NCBI RefSeq assembly: GCF_029846175.1
Contig: NZ_JARWAC010000027.1
Span: forward strand, 124,001-188,000
Length of the DNA stretch: 64,000 bases
Direction: 5' to 3'
Origin: Sphaerisporangium sp. TRM90804
Lineage (GTDB): Bacteria; Actinomycetota; Actinomycetes; Streptosporangiales; Streptosporangiaceae
The translations under genes and the position numbers were made by a program. Each line of letters starts with the position of its first letter. The stretch's first letter is position 1. Under the pieces are notes generated by a model. The model was given only the letters and a program-made list of their open reading frames with translations. It did not search any database and was not told where the DNA came from. Positions 62,936-64,000 of the stretch are shown one piece after another.

Positions 62936-64000
62936 CCAACCCCCATGACCGGTCTGTTCCCCGGGCGGTGCGCGCGGCGATGCCGCTGGCCCTGGACGTC
63001 ATCGAGGAGGCATGCAAAGCCAACGGGGTGTGCCTGCGGCCGCTGGTGCTCAAGAAGGTCGACACCCACACCGGGCAGGTAGAACACCTCAACATCCCCT
63101 GCGGCGCCACCCTGGACACCAAATGCGAACCCTGCGCCAAACGAGCCGTCCAGCTCCGCAAGGCGCAATGCCGCGAAGGCTGGCACCTGGAGGCCGAACC
63201 CCTGGCCGAACGCGACACCCCGACAGAGCGTCAGGTCTGGCTGATCGAGGAACGCGCCGACGCCCAAGCCCTACGGGAGCTGGCCGAACAGGCCGGCGGG
63301 GACCTGGAGGTCTGGGATGAGGTCATCACCGACCTGGACGACCAGCTCACCGAATCAGGTGTGCGGGGCAGCGTCCTGCCCGGTGATGACGGCAAGCCGC
63401 GCCGGTCCCGCTCGACGCGTCGCCGGCAGGACGCCCCCGACCTTCCTAAGCGGCAGCGGGAGAACCGCACCGTGGGACGCACCTTCACCGCACCCGACGG
63501 CAACGTCTACCGGCCCTCGCTGTTCATCACCCTCACCTGTGACAGCTACGGCAGGGTCAGACACGACGGCACCCCGGTCGACCCCTCGACCTATGACTAC
63601 GTGCGCGCGGCTCGCGATGCCATCCACTTCCCCAAGGTGGTCGACCGGTTCGTGCAGAACCTTCGCCGGGTCGCCGGCTACGACGTCCAATACTTCGCCA
63701 CCGTCGAACCCCAACGGCGTCTCGCACCGCATCTGCACATGGCTGTGCGGGGGACCATGCCACGCGCTGAGGTCAAAGCGGTGGCCGCGGCCACGTATCA
63801 CCAGGTGTGGTGGCCTTCGTGCGACGTGGTCCGCTTCGAAGGGGATCACCTGCCGGTCTGGGTCGCTGATGAGCATGCGCATTACCGCCAGGACGGGCAG
63901 GCCGGCGACTACCTCGACCCCGCAACGGGCGAACTTCTCCCCACCTGGGAACAGGCACTCGACCAGCTCGACGCCGACGAAGACGCCGAACCGCTTCATG
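62932..64000 (+). CDS. Rolling-circle replication initiator RepSA-like (3' end outside window)
   Basis: The first 356 residues of a replication initiator; the frame remains open to the edge. A cysteine-rich N-terminal part (CGATLDTKCEPCAKRAVQLRKAQCREGW) is followed by the catalytic HUH domain: motif 1 SLFITLTCDSYGRV (about residue 196) and the metal-binding motif 2 APHLHMAVRG (about 266), with the catalytic Tyr motif expected beyond. This fits the RepSA/Rep_pSAM2 family of AICEs, which nicks the origin to start rolling-circle replication. GTG 62932 overlaps the previous stop. The origin and integrase genes should lie further right. Confidence 0.9.
   Translation, partial: MTNPHDRSVPRAVRAAMPLALDVIEEACKANGVCLRPLVLKKVDTHTGQVEHLNIPCGATLDTKCEPCAKRAVQLRKAQCREGWHLEAEPLAERDTPTERQVWLIEERADAQALRELAEQAGGDLEVWDEVITDLDDQLTESGVRGSVLPGDDGKPRRSRSTRRRQDAPDLPKRQRENRTVGRTFTAPDGNVYRPSLFITLTCDSYGRVRHDGTPVDPSTYDYVRAARDAIHFPKVVDRFVQNLRRVAGYDVQYFATVEPQRRLAPHLHMAVRGTMPRAEVKAVAAATYHQVWWPSCDVVRFEGDHLPVWVADEHAHYRQDGQAGDYLDPATGELLPTWEQALDQLDADEDAEPLH

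Larger units (their letters stand above)
55288..64000. mobile_element. Actinomycete integrative and conjugative element (AICE, pSAM2-like), left part
   Basis: The element starts at a 3' tRNA-Gly fragment and runs past the right edge. It carries the AICE core: a Pra-like activator, an FtsK-type DNA translocase for transfer of double-stranded DNA, a rolling-circle Rep protein, two GntR regulators and several small coupled ORFs. A GntR-EamA transporter pair is the visible cargo. Its GC content is lower than that of the flanks, especially at 56.3-58.2 kb. Integrase and excisionase genes and the intact tRNA should lie beyond 64000. Confidence 0.85.

Overview
The window is GC-rich (about 70%) actinomycete DNA. 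It shows GTG and TTG starts, four-base start/stop overlaps (ATGA, GTGA), several start codons sitting 6-7 bases after a TAnnnT-type -10 box (likely leaderless mRNAs), a mycothiol-type DsbA-fold reductase next to pepN and rpiB (a neighbourhood also known in mycobacteria), the tiny actinobacterial ribosomal protein bL37, and a pair of dynamin-like GTPases. A filamentous, sporulating actinomycete is likely. The family Streptosporangiaceae would fit the protein style but cannot be proved from the window.

Layout. 1-1660: end of an ABC exporter operon. 1.7-2.8 kb: a double GNAT acetyltransferase. 3.0-5.8 kb: two corrinoid genes (cbiX-like chelatase and cobT), both invaded by in-frame tandem repeats, followed by a 1 kb gene-free stretch with an 18-bp minisatellite. 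6.8-13.7 kb: agmatinase, then a coupled operon of siroheme synthase and two dynamin-like GTPases. 14.1-17.1 kb: a membrane diguanylate cyclase and the ABC-F factor EttA. 17.2-20.1 kb (minus strand): alpha-glucosidase, truncated globin, MscS channel. 20.6-25.4 kb: a regulatory island with an XRE/TPR regulator coupled to a GNAT enzyme, then a 24-residue micro-ORF coupled to a TPR protein with a degenerate ATPase region. 25.4-55.1 kb: mostly housekeeping genes (Nudix, purU, prolyl oligopeptidase, ilvD, amidase, pepN, mycothiol-linked reductase, aldehyde dehydrogenase, def, rpiB, Eis-type acetyltransferase, PP2C phosphatase, response regulator, rseP, cell-wall protein, deoR-galT, bL37, a disulfide-type flavoprotein).

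From 55.3 kb to the right edge lies an integrative conjugative element of the actinomycete (AICE, pSAM2-like) type. Its left boundary is a 41-bp 3' fragment of a tRNA-Gly(TCC) gene that starts exactly at the anticodon loop, the expected attachment-site scar. Inside follow a GntR-EamA exporter cargo operon with strong palindromes upstream, several small proteins, a second GntR regulator (KorSA-like position) with its own palindromes, a Pra-like activator, an FtsK-type transfer protein and a rolling-circle (HUH) replication initiator cut by the window end. The integrase and the intact tRNA should lie to the right of the window.

The most unusual items are the peptide-TPR pair at 23.3-25.4 kb, the exact 57-bp and 93-bp repeat expansions inside cobT and the cbiX-like gene, the tRNA-derived att scar, and two redox proteins with altered active sites (CPWA instead of CPWC; a disulfide oxidoreductase without its usual C-terminal His-Glu pair).
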